NCBI GenBank assembly: GCA_910576345.1
Contig: CAJTIT010000003.1
Location: forward strand, 53,948-117,947
Length of the DNA stretch: 64,000 nt
Reading direction: 5' to 3'
DNA from: Erysipelotrichales bacterium
GTDB lineage: Bacteria > Bacillota_I > Bacilli_A > Erysipelotrichales > Erysipelotrichaceae
Numbering within the stretch: position 1 is the first letter of the stretch; each line of letters opens with the position of its first letter. Made by a program: the position numbers and the translations under genes. Of this stretch, positions 16,124 to 26,896 are shown one piece after another. The notes under the pieces were generated by a model, which was not told where the DNA came from, made no database searches, and saw nothing but the letters and a program-made list of their open reading frames with translations.

Positions 16124-19100
16124 CTACATTTCCTCTTTCTTCTTGCGAACAAAGAACATTCCTGTACCTGCAATACCTAATAAGAATACCCAAAGCATTA
16201 GATTGGTATCATCTCCTGTATTTGGTGTTGAAGTTCCGGATGGCTTAAGCGTATTTTCACCAACAACTGTATTTGAATTACCAGGTTTACTTGGCTTAAC
16301 AGGAGTATCTCCTTTTGTCTCTAATCCAACAATAGCTTTATTCAGTACTGCCAATGCTGCTTCTACATCATCTTGTGATGCATCTTTATTATTCAATACA
16401 GCTTTCGCCGCAGCGATTGCATCATTTAATGTTTTAACACTTTCAGCAGTATATTTACTTGTATCTATTGCCTCTGCTTTTTTCACTGCTTGTTCCAATT
16501 TGGAGAAGTTTGCTCTCTTTTCAGCACCCTTGATCGCTTTTTGCAACTCAGTAGTCATAGCATCAACTTCATCTTGTGTTGCAAATTCATTATTCATGAT
16601 ATTGTTTGCAGATGCTACTAATTGATCTAGTCCGGCTACACTTGTTGAAATATAGCTATCAATGTTAGCCAAAATTCTGTTTGCATTAGCAATTTCATCA
16701 GCTAATTTATTCTTATCAGCCAGTTCAACCAATCCATTCATTGCTTCACGTAATGCTGAGCAAGCTTCATTAACTTCAGCCACTGTAGCGTCATCATTTG
16801 CTGCTACCTCTTTCGCTTTTGCAATTGCTTCTTTTAATACTGCCATAGATGTTGAAGTATAATTACCAGTAATTGCTTCTGCAGTTTCAATCAAAGAATT
16901 AATTTCATCTTTATCTACAATTTCCCATAATTCACTATTTGCTTTTACAATATTTTCAATTGCTTCACGCAGTTTGACAGTATCATTTGAATCTTCATCA
17001 ATCAATGCTTGTCCGGCAGCCACAGCAGCTTCTAAAGCCTCCACTTTACTTGGACGAACATTTTCAATTTCACTGCTTGCCAAGGTTTCATTTGCAATTG
17101 CAATAATTTCAGCTAAGTTTGCTTTTAATTCATCAACGGATACGCCTTGCAGTGTACTTGCCGCTAATACCATAGCTGCATCAGCTGCTACAGCTTCCGC
17201 AGTTGTAATATCATTGTCGCCCTTAGCAAGAATCGCTTCAGCCGCTTCAATCGCTGCTTTTAATTCTGCAAACTCAACTTCACTATAGTTAGGTTCCATT
17301 GCTTTGTAAGCTGCAACATGTGCTTTTAAAGAATCAAGAACCGTACTGCTTGCTCTCAAATCCAAATCATTAATTTTGTTTGTAACAGCAGCGATAGCCA
17401 ATGATAATTCTTCATCTGTTGGATTATTTAAAGCCTTCAATGCTTCATAAGATTCCACAAACGCTGCAAAGGTACTTGTCGTATATAATCCTTCATTCGC
17501 TATAACTTCTTCAGCTTTTGCAATGATTTCATCATAGGATGGCAACCCTGATACTCCGTAGAAGTTAAGTTCTGCGATCGAAGCATATTTATTCGCACTA
17601 TCTGCACTGGTACCTACAGATTCAATAGCAATGAATCTTACATATCTAGCCGGTGTAGGATCAAATTTCACTTCTTTAGCTATACCAGGATTTACCAAAG
17701 TACCGCCTTCTGTTTCAAAATATCCTTCAACAATCGGTGTAAATGTTTTATCATCACCCTCATCAGTACTTACTTCAATACGATAATGTGTAATTTGACC
17801 GTTAGAGTTGTTTTGACGAGGCAACATATCTACTTGTTCTAAGTTATAGATCGAACCTAAATCAATTGTTACATATTGAGGTAAAGAATAGCTTGCACTA
17901 TAATTTGAATGCCAAATAGTATCCGGATCACCGTCAATTACATAACCGGCATGCTCTTGTTCAACTGCCGACATACTTGATTCATCGTATCTACTTAATT
18001 TATTTTGATCAATTAAGTTAGCACTTGAAGGTTTACTTTCATCAGAACCTTTGAATTTGATTTCGTCTAATGCTTTTGCAATGTTGACAGTCAACGTATC
18101 AATTTCTTCTTGCGTCACATCATCTTTTGCCAAAGCTTCAATTGCGCTGTCTACTAGATCTTTTACAGCATTATAACTTGCTTCCGTATACAAATTTTTG
18201 TGCAGTGCATTGAAACTTTCAATTTGCTTATTAATTTTTGTACTATTGATACCGCTAAGTACTTCAAATTCTAATGTATCTGTGAAAGATCCATCCTCAC
18301 TTGTCGCCGTTAATGTTACTTTTCCTGCGGAAACACCTTTTACTAAGAAGTAATAGCCTGATTCAGTCGGAACTTTAGTAACGGTTGCGATATTGGTATC
18401 ACTGCTTGTAATATCATAGAACGGATTACTAACATTGTTAGGAGAAACCGTTGCCGCTACCTGCACTACTTCATTTATTCTTGCAACAGTTTCACTTGTA
18501 CTATCAAACGTAATACCTGTAGCTTTTACTGCGTCATCAACAATAAATTCTACTTCATATAAAGAAAGCATGCGGTTTTCTACCGAACCTGTAGTAGTAC
18601 CGGTTGCGTTGCCCACTGAAGTCAGCGGTGTAATTACAACGCGATCGATTGTTCCGCTTCCTGCCGGTACAGTAAATTCAAATATATCTTGCGCACTATC
18701 GAATATACCTAAATCAATCTCGGTAGTACCGCTGTATGCAACAGCTTGAATACTGGTTACTCTACCGTTACTTGAAACACGGTTATAAACTTTAACTTTA
18801 CTTAAAGGTTGTTTTTCGGCAAATGTAAATTTCATGTCTGTAGGAAGTTTAACTTCAGCAGCAATATTATCTTTATTATCAAAATACCATTTAAACTCTG
18901 CCATAGCTCCCGTACGATCACCGTCAAACAGTAAATCTTTCCAGTTTGTTTGTTGCCACAACTCACTTCCATCCATATCCGTTTTCACATCATTGTCAAA
19001 TGTGATAGAAGCAATATCATCAACGCCTAAAATGTTTTCTGTATCAGGAGCAACAGGTTTTGTTGTTTCATCAATGATCGCATCTACAGTAGATAAATCT

Positions 19101-22100
19101 TGACCTACCAATATTGCCTGTGTTGGCTTAGTATCCCAAGTAAAATCAGCAGTAGCTTTAATAGTTACTGTAGCAATACTTCCGGAACCGTTGATCAGAT
19201 TTTGTTTTCCTACATTTGTAAAGCATACATAGTTATCAATGGCACCGTTGTTGTGAATACGTGTTTTAGAGAAGTTTCTCATAAAGACAGATGCCAATGT
19301 TGGAGAACCGAAGTTTGCGATTTCAAACAAATCATTGTCTACAGGAATTTCAACGCTAAATGCATTCACATTTTCTAATCCGATGCCATAAATATCCAAA
19401 GTTACTATATCTCCGGCTTTAATATCTGTCTTGGAAGGAATCATTTGAATTTTTCCATTTACACCGGAAACAGGATTTGTAATCGGTGTACCCAGCATTC
19501 TTGCGACAAATGATATGTCATAAGCATCAATAATTTCATCACCGTTGATATTACCTAAAGCTGAATAATCCCAATCATTATCAACTGGTTTTAATCCTAC
19601 ATAGTTTTCGTAGAATACTAAGTCGTTTTCGTTAACATCACCTGAGTTATTAACATCTCCGACTACCCAAGCATCGGTACCATCTTTTTTATAAGTAGTT
19701 AACTCAGAAGCAGAGAAGAATCCTCCGGATGATCCCAGTACGCTTAATCTTAGATAACGTGCTTTCACACCATCTAAGTCAACTTCCTTAATATCAGCAA
19801 CATCCATATTATCTTTATCGTATGTCCAAGCAGGATTTGCATTGCCATCCCAAACTTTTGTATAGTTCACACCATCTAAAGATGAATAAACATCCATACG
19901 AGTTACTGTACCGTTTCCCTTATTATCCATACGTGGTTGATAAGTAAATTTATCTAATTGGTAAGCAGCACCCAAGTCTATTGTCATCATCTGATCAGGA
20001 GTAACAGCATTAGTGGAATGGAACATTGTATTCGTGTCATGATCGAATGCATTTGCTAAAGCTCCCCATTGAGCTCCATAATCCCAAGTCGCAGTAGCGT
20101 CCGGAACATTACGATATGGATTATCAGCGGTCTGAACGGTAATTAAATCAGACCAATCAGAGAAGTGTCCGTTATCAGCAACAGTACGTACTCTGTAAGT
20201 ATGATCCGTTAAGAAAGCTAATCCGGAATGGTTATATTCAGGATCTATGATATTTCTGATTACGATTCCGTCAACTTCAATATCATAAGATGCAGCATCA
20301 GTAACGGCATCCCAAGCTACATTAATTTCAGAATCTGTCTTAGAAACTTCAGCCAATCCTGTCGGAACATCTAACGTTGTATCCAATACATCTTCGCCTA
20401 GATCTTGATTATTTTCAAAACCTTCTACTACAACAGTAATACCATGTGCTGTGATATCATTTTTAGCCGCAGATTTTACATATAATTTCGGCTCGGTAGT
20501 TTCCGTTGTACTAGCATAACTGCTGTCTGCACTTGCATATTCTTTCACAAAAATTGAAGGATTCTCATTATAGAAATATACATTGCCGGTAGCCGCATCA
20601 TAATCTGCTTGACTGGTAACTTTCGTGAATGTTACATCACTTCCCGCTACATTACCGGTTACAGATGTAGGCTCTTTCGATACATTTACAATAAATTCTG
20701 TAGATCTCTCTCTAATCATACCAGTATAACTACCGTTTGCTTTTTCTGCTGTCAATGTTGCAGTATCTCCATCAACTTTAGATTTAAGTTCTGTATATAC
20801 ACCACTACCACCTAAAGTTTTTCCATCATCTTCATAAGCCGTAAAATTTGATTCTCCAGAAGGATAAAATTCAATAATTCTTTGGCTTCTGTCTAATCCA
20901 TCACTGTTTGTAGCGGTTTTCGCCTCCGGATTGTTGTTTTCGGGATACATTGGAATAATGGATCCGTTTTTAACGAATACCGGAAGTTTCCAAAGAGGTG
21001 CATCAAAGTTATTCAATACTTGACCGCCTCGGTATTGTTTACCGGTAAAGTAGTCAATCCAAATATCACTGGTGCTTGGTAAATAGATACCATTTCGAAC
21101 ATCATTACCATCGCCGTCAGATGCCGTATTTTGATAAATTGGAGCAATTAAGAAATTATCTCCCCACATATATTGATACTGCGTATCTGTACCCAATGTA
21201 TAGCTGTTTTTTTCTTCCAACATCATCGCTCTTATCATCGGTAATCCACCTTCAGCAGTTGCTTCATGTGAAATTGTATTGTTATAAGGCGATAATTTTG
21301 CTTTTAATTTCAAATAAGCACGGTTAATAGATGTACCATCTTCACCTAAAGCCCATGGTGATTTTTGATTACTTCCCCAACCATCCATATCTAACATGAA
21401 AGTTGTAAATGCTTTCCATTGGAAATCACGTGTCCATGCAATCATGTTTGCGCCGCCAAAGATACCATCCATGTCACTACCGATATTCGGCTGTCCTGAT
21501 AATGCCGTTCCGATATAAGTTGGAATATGGAAACGAATATATTCCCATTGTCCACCGGACTGATCACCAGTCCAAATACCACCGTAACGCTGTGTACCTG
21601 CCCAGCCGTTCAATGTAACGATGTTTGGTTTAAGACCTGATTTGGTTGCGATGGCATCATAGGCAACAGAAACACCGTTTAATGCCATGGAATATCCGGC
21701 GCCTACCCAAGCAACGTCAGTTTTAACTGAATGTACACCGGCTTCAACTTCTTTATAGATATCACGTTCACCCTTTTGAGGATTACTTGAATCGGCAGGC
21801 CATAAGTTTGACTGTGTCCACAATCCTGTTTGTATACCATTCGCAATTGCATAATCAGAAAAATCTTTTAAGTTTTCTATGTCTCCGGCTTGTGTAGTAG
21901 TTTGACCGTATCCGCATCCATAACCATCATTTGGCAAGAACCAACCTAATGGCATATCATATGCTTTGTGATCTTCAATAATTTGCTGTGCCGTCGCATT
22001 AGAAGTACCTAACAGTGATTCTTTAATACTGCCTTCACTGTAGCTTTGTGATTCTTTATACCATTTGTCACCTAATTTGACTGCTCCTGAAGTTCCTTCT

Positions 22101-23032
22101 GAAACTTCTGTCCAGAAGTCACGATTGTAACAGTTTAAGTGTCCCAAGTAAGAAGCATATTCCGGTAATTCTGCAGGTTTTCCTGTTAATTCATAATAAT
22201 CACCTAAAATTTCTACAGGTGTATCATCAATGAAGAAATACGCATCAAAGCGTTTCTCATTATGCGTCGTTTTAACCGTATCCGCACCTGTATTGCCGAA
22301 ATCATATTCTCCCGGTTTCCATGTATTACGAACAACACCATAACCGTCAGTAGACCAATAGAATGGATTTGGGCTTGTTACACTTTTATCTACCCAAGTA
22401 TTTGTTGTTGCAATTTTTATTGTATTTCCTTTATGTGAGAAACGCCCGTTCTGAGTTCCTCCACCGTAGAAATATTCATTTGCATCTGTTTTCAGCGTCT
22501 GATATGTACTTCCGCTCTTATATTTTAAAGGAGCGGCTTCTTCCCATATCACTGTCCCATCTGCTTTCTTTACCTTTGTAACAGAGTCTGCTTTATTAAT
22601 TTCAATAGTAATTTTCCCGGTTGAAATTGTAACAGTTGTTGCAGTTTCATTTACTGTAGGTCTTACACCATATTCTGTTTCAAACTGGCTATCTGTTTTA
22701 TTTGTAATTGTTGCAGTATGGGATGAACTGTTAGGTGTAGGATATTCTTGAAATTCTTCACCGAGTGGCGCCATATACATTCTAAACATATTGTCTTTTA
22801 AGAATGTATAGCGTACTCGCTCACCTGTAGAAATATCCAGAGTAACAATGTTATCTGAATTCGACACAGATGCAACAGATCCAAGAACATTGTAACCACT
22901 CTCATCAACAGCAGCAGTTGCAATACCATCATTTTCTTTAGCAAAAACACTTGTAGTAGAGCCAAGCATTGATGTTGTCATCATGAAAGCCAAAGAAATA
23001 ATTTCTAATTTTTTTACTGTTTTCTTAATCAT
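16124..23032 (-). CDS. Giant wall-anchored GH31 glycosidase, 2302 aa
   Basis: The ATG at 23032 follows AAAGGGAG. The order is: signal peptide (1-31); GH31 N-domain and barrel (about 50-850), with nucleophile Asp439 in 'KTDVAW' and general acid Asp490 in 'WTGDQ'; fibronectin III (890-975); F5/8-type carbohydrate-binding domain (978-1118); dockerin-like pair of Ca loops (1120-1180, 'GDVNNSGDVNENDL', 'GNINGDEIIDAYD'); cohesin-like domain (1195-1320); a second discoidin-like domain (1340-1505); Ig-like Big_2 (1505-1595); FIVAR; a further F5/8 domain (1665-1826); six FIVAR repeats; and a sorting tail with TPNTG at 2269-2273. The motifs 'KTDVAWVGAGYSMALNGV' and 'IGSDMDGI' resemble the GH31 branch that includes alpha-N-acetylgalactosaminidases. 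A mucin-glycan substrate is therefore a hypothesis, not a finding. Confidence 0.88.
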   Translation of the reverse strand: MIKKTVKKLEIISLAFMMTTSMLGSTTSVFAKENDGIATAAVDESGYNVLGSVASVSNSDNIVTLDISTGERVRYTFLKDNMFRMYMAPLGEEFQEYPTPNSSSHTATITNKTDSQFETEYGVRPTVNETATTVTISTGKITIEINKADSVTKVKKADGTVIWEEAAPLKYKSGSTYQTLKTDANEYFYGGGTQNGRFSHKGNTIKIATTNTWVDKSVTSPNPFYWSTDGYGVVRNTWKPGEYDFGNTGADTVKTTHNEKRFDAYFFIDDTPVEILGDYYELTGKPAELPEYASYLGHLNCYNRDFWTEVSEGTSGAVKLGDKWYKESQSYSEGSIKESLLGTSNATAQQIIEDHKAYDMPLGWFLPNDGYGCGYGQTTTQAGDIENLKDFSDYAIANGIQTGLWTQSNLWPADSSNPQKGERDIYKEVEAGVHSVKTDVAWVGAGYSMALNGVSVAYDAIATKSGLKPNIVTLNGWAGTQRYGGIWTGDQSGGQWEYIRFHIPTYIGTALSGQPNIGSDMDGIFGGANMIAWTRDFQWKAFTTFMLDMDGWGSNQKSPWALGEDGTSINRAYLKLKAKLSPYNNTISHEATAEGGLPMIRAMMLEEKNSYTLGTDTQYQYMWGDNFLIAPIYQNTASDGDGNDVRNGIYLPSTSDIWIDYFTGKQYRGGQVLNNFDAPLWKLPVFVKNGSIIPMYPENNNPEAKTATNSDGLDRSQRIIEFYPSGESNFTAYEDDGKTLGGSGVYTELKSKVDGDTATLTAEKANGSYTGMIRERSTEFIVNVSKEPTSVTGNVAGSDVTFTKVTSQADYDAATGNVYFYNENPSIFVKEYASADSSYASTTETTEPKLYVKSAAKNDITAHGITVVVEGFENNQDLGEDVLDTTLDVPTGLAEVSKTDSEINVAWDAVTDAASYDIEVDGIVIRNIIDPEYNHSGLAFLTDHTYRVRTVADNGHFSDWSDLITVQTADNPYRNVPDATATWDYGAQWGALANAFDHDTNTMFHSTNAVTPDQMMTIDLGAAYQLDKFTYQPRMDNKGNGTVTRMDVYSSLDGVNYTKVWDGNANPAWTYDKDNMDVADIKEVDLDGVKARYLRLSVLGSSGGFFSASELTTYKKDGTDAWVVGDVNNSGDVNENDLVFYENYVGLKPVDNDWDYSALGNINGDEIIDAYDISFVARMLGTPITNPVSGVNGKIQMIPSKTDIKAGDIVTLDIYGIGLENVNAFSVEIPVDNDLFEIANFGSPTLASVFMRNFSKTRIHNNGAIDNYVCFTNVGKQNLINGSGSIATVTIKATADFTWDTKPTQAILVGQDLSTVDAIIDETTKPVAPDTENILGVDDIASITFDNDVKTDMDGSELWQQTNWKDLLFDGDRTGAMAEFKWYFDNKDNIAAEVKLPTDMKFTFAEKQPLSKVKVYNRVSSNGRVTSIQAVAYSGTTEIDLGIFDSAQDIFEFTVPAGSGTIDRVVITPLTSVGNATGTTTGSVENRMLSLYEVEFIVDDAVKATGITFDSTSETVARINEVVQVAATVSPNNVSNPFYDITSSDTNIATVTKVPTESGYYFLVKGVSAGKVTLTATSEDGSFTDTLEFEVLSGINSTKINKQIESFNALHKNLYTEASYNAVKDLVDSAIEALAKDDVTQEEIDTLTVNIAKALDEIKFKGSDESKPSSANLIDQNKLSRYDESSMSAVEQEHAGYVIDGDPDTIWHSNYSASYSLPQYVTIDLGSIYNLEQVDMLPRQNNSNGQITHYRIEVSTDEGDDKTFTPIVEGYFETEGGTLVNPGIAKEVKFDPTPARYVRFIAIESVGTSADSANKYASIAELNFYGVSGLPSYDEIIAKAEEVIANEGLYTTSTFAAFVESYEALKALNNPTDEELSLAIAAVTNKINDLDLRASSTVLDSLKAHVAAYKAMEPNYSEVEFAELKAAIEAAEAILAKGDNDITTAEAVAADAAMVLAASTLQGVSVDELKANLAEIIAIANETLASSEIENVRPSKVEALEAAVAAGQALIDEDSNDTVKLREAIENIVKANSELWEIVDKDEINSLIETAEAITGNYTSTSMAVLKEAIAKAKEVAANDDATVAEVNEACSALREAMNGLVELADKNKLADEIANANRILANIDSYISTSVAGLDQLVASANNIMNNEFATQDEVDAMTTELQKAIKGAEKRANFSKLEQAVKKAEAIDTSKYTAESVKTLNDAIAAAKAVLNNKDASQDDVEAALAVLNKAIVGLETKGDTPVKPSKPGNSNTVVGENTLKPSGTSTPNTGDDTNLMLWVFLLGIAGTGMFFVRKKKEEM

Positions 23033-23263
23033 GATTTCTCCCTTTCTATTTACATTATATTTAATTGTGAGTTCAGATTTTTTCTATTATCACCTTCATT
23101 TCACAGCGTTTATTTAACAAACGCATTCATTTATCTAAACGATACCTATCATAGGATTTTAAACATCCCATTTCATTGAGATCATAACAATCACTGTTTC
23201 TTTATGAAAACGTCAATAGGTAACATCATAGATTACTAGATTAATTACTTTAGATAAAGCATA
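23033..23263. promoter_or_regulatory. Upstream region of the GH31 gene
   Basis: This gap contains the ribosome site near 23041-23048 and an inverted repeat GCGTTT/AAACGC near 23107-23126, which may be an operator. I could not place a convincing promoter. Confidence 0.35.
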
Positions 23264-26200
23264 TTAATTCGGCTTCTTTCTTGCCTTCATTAAAGCAATG
23301 CGTAATGCTGCATTAACATCATCTACATCTTTCTTCGTCGCATTCACATCTTTATAAATGTTACGCGCATTCTCAACTAAATCATCAAGACCAGAAATTG
23401 TTGAAGCTTTATAATCTGAAGCGTTGTCCAAAATATTTTGTGCCAACGTCAAATTCGTTCCTAACGCATTTTTATTTACTTCTACTTTTACTTGTAATCC
23501 TTGAAGAGCATTTATTAATTGTTCATAAGCATCATCAACTTCACTTTGCGTTGCATTTTCATTTGCTATTATCGCAATAGCGTTATCCTTTGCCTGTTCA
23601 AGCACTTCTACACTGGTTTCTGTAAATTGAGATGTATTATAATTCGTGCAAATTTCTAATAATTGTTCTAAATGCGTTTTCACAACAACATTCACTTCAA
23701 CTTTACAATTTTCAATTGCTACAGTTATTTCAGCAATGCTTTGTCGTAGCTGATTGGCATCATTCGATCCGTCACTGATTAATTTCTCTGCTTTTGTAAT
23801 TGTATTATTTAATACCTCTAAATTGCTATTGTCAATACCTGTAGTATCTCCGTTTAATAGATCGTGTGCATCTCTTATTAAGTTTTCTAATTCTTTTTTA
23901 GCACTCACAACTGATAGGTTAGCTTTTTCTGCACTAAGCGCATTAATCGCTGCAGTTGCGTCTGTATCACTCACTTCATTCATACCGTTAGCAATTAGTG
24001 TATTCGCATCAACAAGTAATTGATTCATTGTTGCAAATTCTGTAGCAGTAAAATCAGGAGCTAACTTTTCACATTCATCAATCAATGCCAATAATGTTTG
24101 ATAAGAATTTGCAGATACTCTTTCAACCAAAGCATCCAACGCGTTTGTTAAAGAATTAACCATTTGATCAACTTGATCTTGAGTAGCATCCTCATCAGTT
24201 AATATATCTTGAGCATCGCTGACTACTGTCATTAAAGCTTGATAGGAAGTTGCAGTATAATTATCAGCATCAAGTGCATTCGCATTAGTGATCAATGCAG
24301 ATAATGAATCTTTATTAATTTCATAAACATAAACGGTGCAAGTAGCTGTCAGTCCGTTTACCGTTGTTGCTGTGATTGTTGCAGTTCCTGTTTTCTTAGC
24401 AGTTATAACGCCATCTACTACGGCAGCTACATCCTCATCGCTACTTGTCCATGACAATGTTTTGGCTTGTGTTGTATTTTCCGGTGATATTGTTGCTGTT
24501 AAGGTCGCATTTTTTCCTGCCTTTATCGTTATAACATTTTGATTTAATGTAACGGATGTAATAGGAATTTCCTTTGCATTAACTGTTACAACGCAATTTG
24601 CTTGTTTTCCGTTTACACTGGTAGCTGTAATTGTTGCAGTGCCTGCACTCTTAGCAGTCACAACACCGTCTACTACAGTAGCTACATCCTCATTACTACT
24701 TGACCAAACCAATGTATGGGAATCTGTTGTATCACTTGGATTAATGGTAGCAGTCAGTGTTTCTTCTTCATCCTCTACCAATGTTAGTGATGTTTTATTC
24801 AATGTAACAGAGATAATTGGCTTAGTAATTACTGCTTGTGTAACTGTAATTTTACATTCTGCTTTACGACCGTTTACTGTTGTAACTGTAATTGTTGCCG
24901 TTCCTGGTGCGACTGCAGTTACCTCACCACTTTGATTGATAGTCGCAACTGATGTATTACTTGAAACCCATGTTAAATCCTTCGCATCTGTTGTATCACT
25001 TGGATTGATGGTTGCTCTTAAGCTTTGATTACTTCCTTCCTCTAAAGTAAGAGCCGTTTGATTTAATACTACTGATTTAATTTCACTTTTGATGGTTACG
25101 GCACATTCAGCTACAATTCCATTTGAACTGGTTGCACTGATCACTACCTTTCCCGGTCGCTTAGCACGTATCAAACCTGTAGTACTTACAGAAGCAATTT
25201 CTTCATTGCTGCTTTTCCAAGTAATCGTTGTATCCATAGTGGTATCACTTGGATTCACGATCACTCTGAGACCTTGTGAAGTTTCCTTGTTCATTGTTAA
25301 CGTTGTTTCACTTAAAACAACACTTGTAATCGGAACTACCACATCATCTACATGAACTGTTGCAGTGGCACTATGACCATTGGCATTACGTACTGTGATT
25401 GTCGCATTACCTACTGCATTAGCCGTAACTGTTCCATCGTTAGAAACACTGACAATGTCCGGCGCACTGGATGTCCAAGTTAAATTAGCATTATCTAATA
25501 CTGTATAAGGTGACAAAATAACACTAAATGTACTTTTATTTCCTACTTTCAACATCAAATTATCTTTATCTAAATTAATGCCTGTTGATATAAAACGATA
25601 TGCTACACTATTATTTATCGCATAACGATAAGCTTCTGAGTTTTCTCCAATTAAAACAACAACTTTTGGTGAATTAGAAAATACACGGCTTCCTAAACTA
25701 TTAACAGTATTAGGTATCGTTACACTCTTTAAGTTAGGGCAGTCCGCAAATGCAGTTGCTTCAATGGAAGTCATACCGTTTGGAAGTATCACTTGTTCTA
25801 AATTAGCACTGTATCTAAATAAGCTTGCGCTCAACTGCTTTAAATTTTTCGGCAAAGTAATTGATCTTAATGCAGTGCAATTCGTAAACGTTTCTGCTCC
25901 AATAGATTGAATACTGTCAGGTAATACGATTTCTTTTAGATTGGAACATCCGCTAAATACATTGTTTCCTAAAGAGGTTACTGTATCCGGAATAACTATG
26001 CTTTCCAGTGACTGACATCCACTAAATGTTGCATCTCCGATTTCTGTAATTTTGGTTGGGATGTTAACGTTTTTCAAAGAAGTACATCCCGTAAATGCTC
26101 CATAACCCAATCCACTTACATTTTCAGGAATCACAATGCTTTCTAAGCTAACACATTCTTGAAAAGCATTCTGACCGATTCCAACCAAAGAAGATGGAAG

Positions 26201-26896
26201 AGCAATATTAGATAATGACAAGCAGCCTGAGAATACTCCCGAACCCAATGTTGTAAATCCTTCCGGAAGTACAACACTTTCCAAAGATACACATTCAGTA
26301 AATGCGTTTCCTTCGATACTTAACAAACTAGAAGGGAAAATGACTTTATTTAAAGCACGACAGTTACCGAATGCAGTTCCGCCGATTGTTTGCAATCCAT
26401 CGGGAAGAATGACTTCTTTTAATGAAATACAATCAAAGAAAGCTCCATAACTTAAACTTCTGATTCGACTTGGTATCTTAATCTTTTCCAAGCTGTTGCA
26501 TCCGGCAAAAGAATATCTTCCAAAAGAAGCCACGCTATCCGGAATATTGATTTCACGTATTTGCGTAGATTGTGAAAAGGAATAATCACCAATACTTACC
26601 ACGCTATTTGGAATTGTAAGCGTCTCTATGCTTTTACATTCTGCAAATGCCCCATAACCAATACGAGTTACAGTGTATCCATCAATCTCTGTCGGTATGA
26701 TTAAATTTTTCTCACTGCCACCGTAGTTGATAATCGTAATCGTTGAATCAGAGTTCATTTCATATGTATAGTCTCCGCTTATGGTAGCTGCAACAACAGT
26801 TGTTACATAATTGTCGAAGAATATACCAGAATAACTTCCAATTGAAATAGCCAATAACAATGACAACACTATTTTCGTGATTTTGCTTATTTTCAT
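23264..26896 (-). CDS. BspA-type LRR surface protein with Ig-like and FIVAR domains, 1210 aa
   Basis: The ATG at 26896 is placed after AAGGAGAAAG; the frame upstream lacks a ribosome site. A signal peptide (1-42) is followed by fourteen tandem LRR_5 units of exactly 23 residues (about 60-385, pattern AF-GC-SL--I-IP--V--IG) plus a capping unit. Five Big_2 Ig-like domains come next (about 425-850, each with 'W-SS...VA-V...G-V-A...G-ATITA'), then five FIVAR-like three-helix repeats to the end. BspA-type LRR proteins bind host matrix and other bacteria. The chain ends in 'RKKPN' with no sortase motif or membrane span, so it is secreted or held non-covalently. Confidence 0.88.
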   Translation of the reverse strand: MKISKITKIVLSLLLAISIGSYSGIFFDNYVTTVVAATISGDYTYEMNSDSTITIINYGGSEKNLIIPTEIDGYTVTRIGYGAFAECKSIETLTIPNSVVSIGDYSFSQSTQIREINIPDSVASFGRYSFAGCNSLEKIKIPSRIRSLSYGAFFDCISLKEVILPDGLQTIGGTAFGNCRALNKVIFPSSLLSIEGNAFTECVSLESVVLPEGFTTLGSGVFSGCLSLSNIALPSSLVGIGQNAFQECVSLESIVIPENVSGLGYGAFTGCTSLKNVNIPTKITEIGDATFSGCQSLESIVIPDTVTSLGNNVFSGCSNLKEIVLPDSIQSIGAETFTNCTALRSITLPKNLKQLSASLFRYSANLEQVILPNGMTSIEATAFADCPNLKSVTIPNTVNSLGSRVFSNSPKVVVLIGENSEAYRYAINNSVAYRFISTGINLDKDNLMLKVGNKSTFSVILSPYTVLDNANLTWTSSAPDIVSVSNDGTVTANAVGNATITVRNANGHSATATVHVDDVVVPITSVVLSETTLTMNKETSQGLRVIVNPSDTTMDTTITWKSSNEEIASVSTTGLIRAKRPGKVVISATSSNGIVAECAVTIKSEIKSVVLNQTALTLEEGSNQSLRATINPSDTTDAKDLTWVSSNTSVATINQSGEVTAVAPGTATITVTTVNGRKAECKITVTQAVITKPIISVTLNKTSLTLVEDEEETLTATINPSDTTDSHTLVWSSSNEDVATVVDGVVTAKSAGTATITATSVNGKQANCVVTVNAKEIPITSVTLNQNVITIKAGKNATLTATISPENTTQAKTLSWTSSDEDVAAVVDGVITAKKTGTATITATTVNGLTATCTVYVYEINKDSLSALITNANALDADNYTATSYQALMTVVSDAQDILTDEDATQDQVDQMVNSLTNALDALVERVSANSYQTLLALIDECEKLAPDFTATEFATMNQLLVDANTLIANGMNEVSDTDATAAINALSAEKANLSVVSAKKELENLIRDAHDLLNGDTTGIDNSNLEVLNNTITKAEKLISDGSNDANQLRQSIAEITVAIENCKVEVNVVVKTHLEQLLEICTNYNTSQFTETSVEVLEQAKDNAIAIIANENATQSEVDDAYEQLINALQGLQVKVEVNKNALGTNLTLAQNILDNASDYKASTISGLDDLVENARNIYKDVNATKKDVDDVNAALRIALMKARKKPN

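Noticed and set aside
25740..26700. Regularly spaced DNA repeats that could be taken for a CRISPR-like array
   Set aside because: They are 69-bp codon repeats of the LRR protein; similarity follows the reading frame, and there are no identical repeats with unique spacers.
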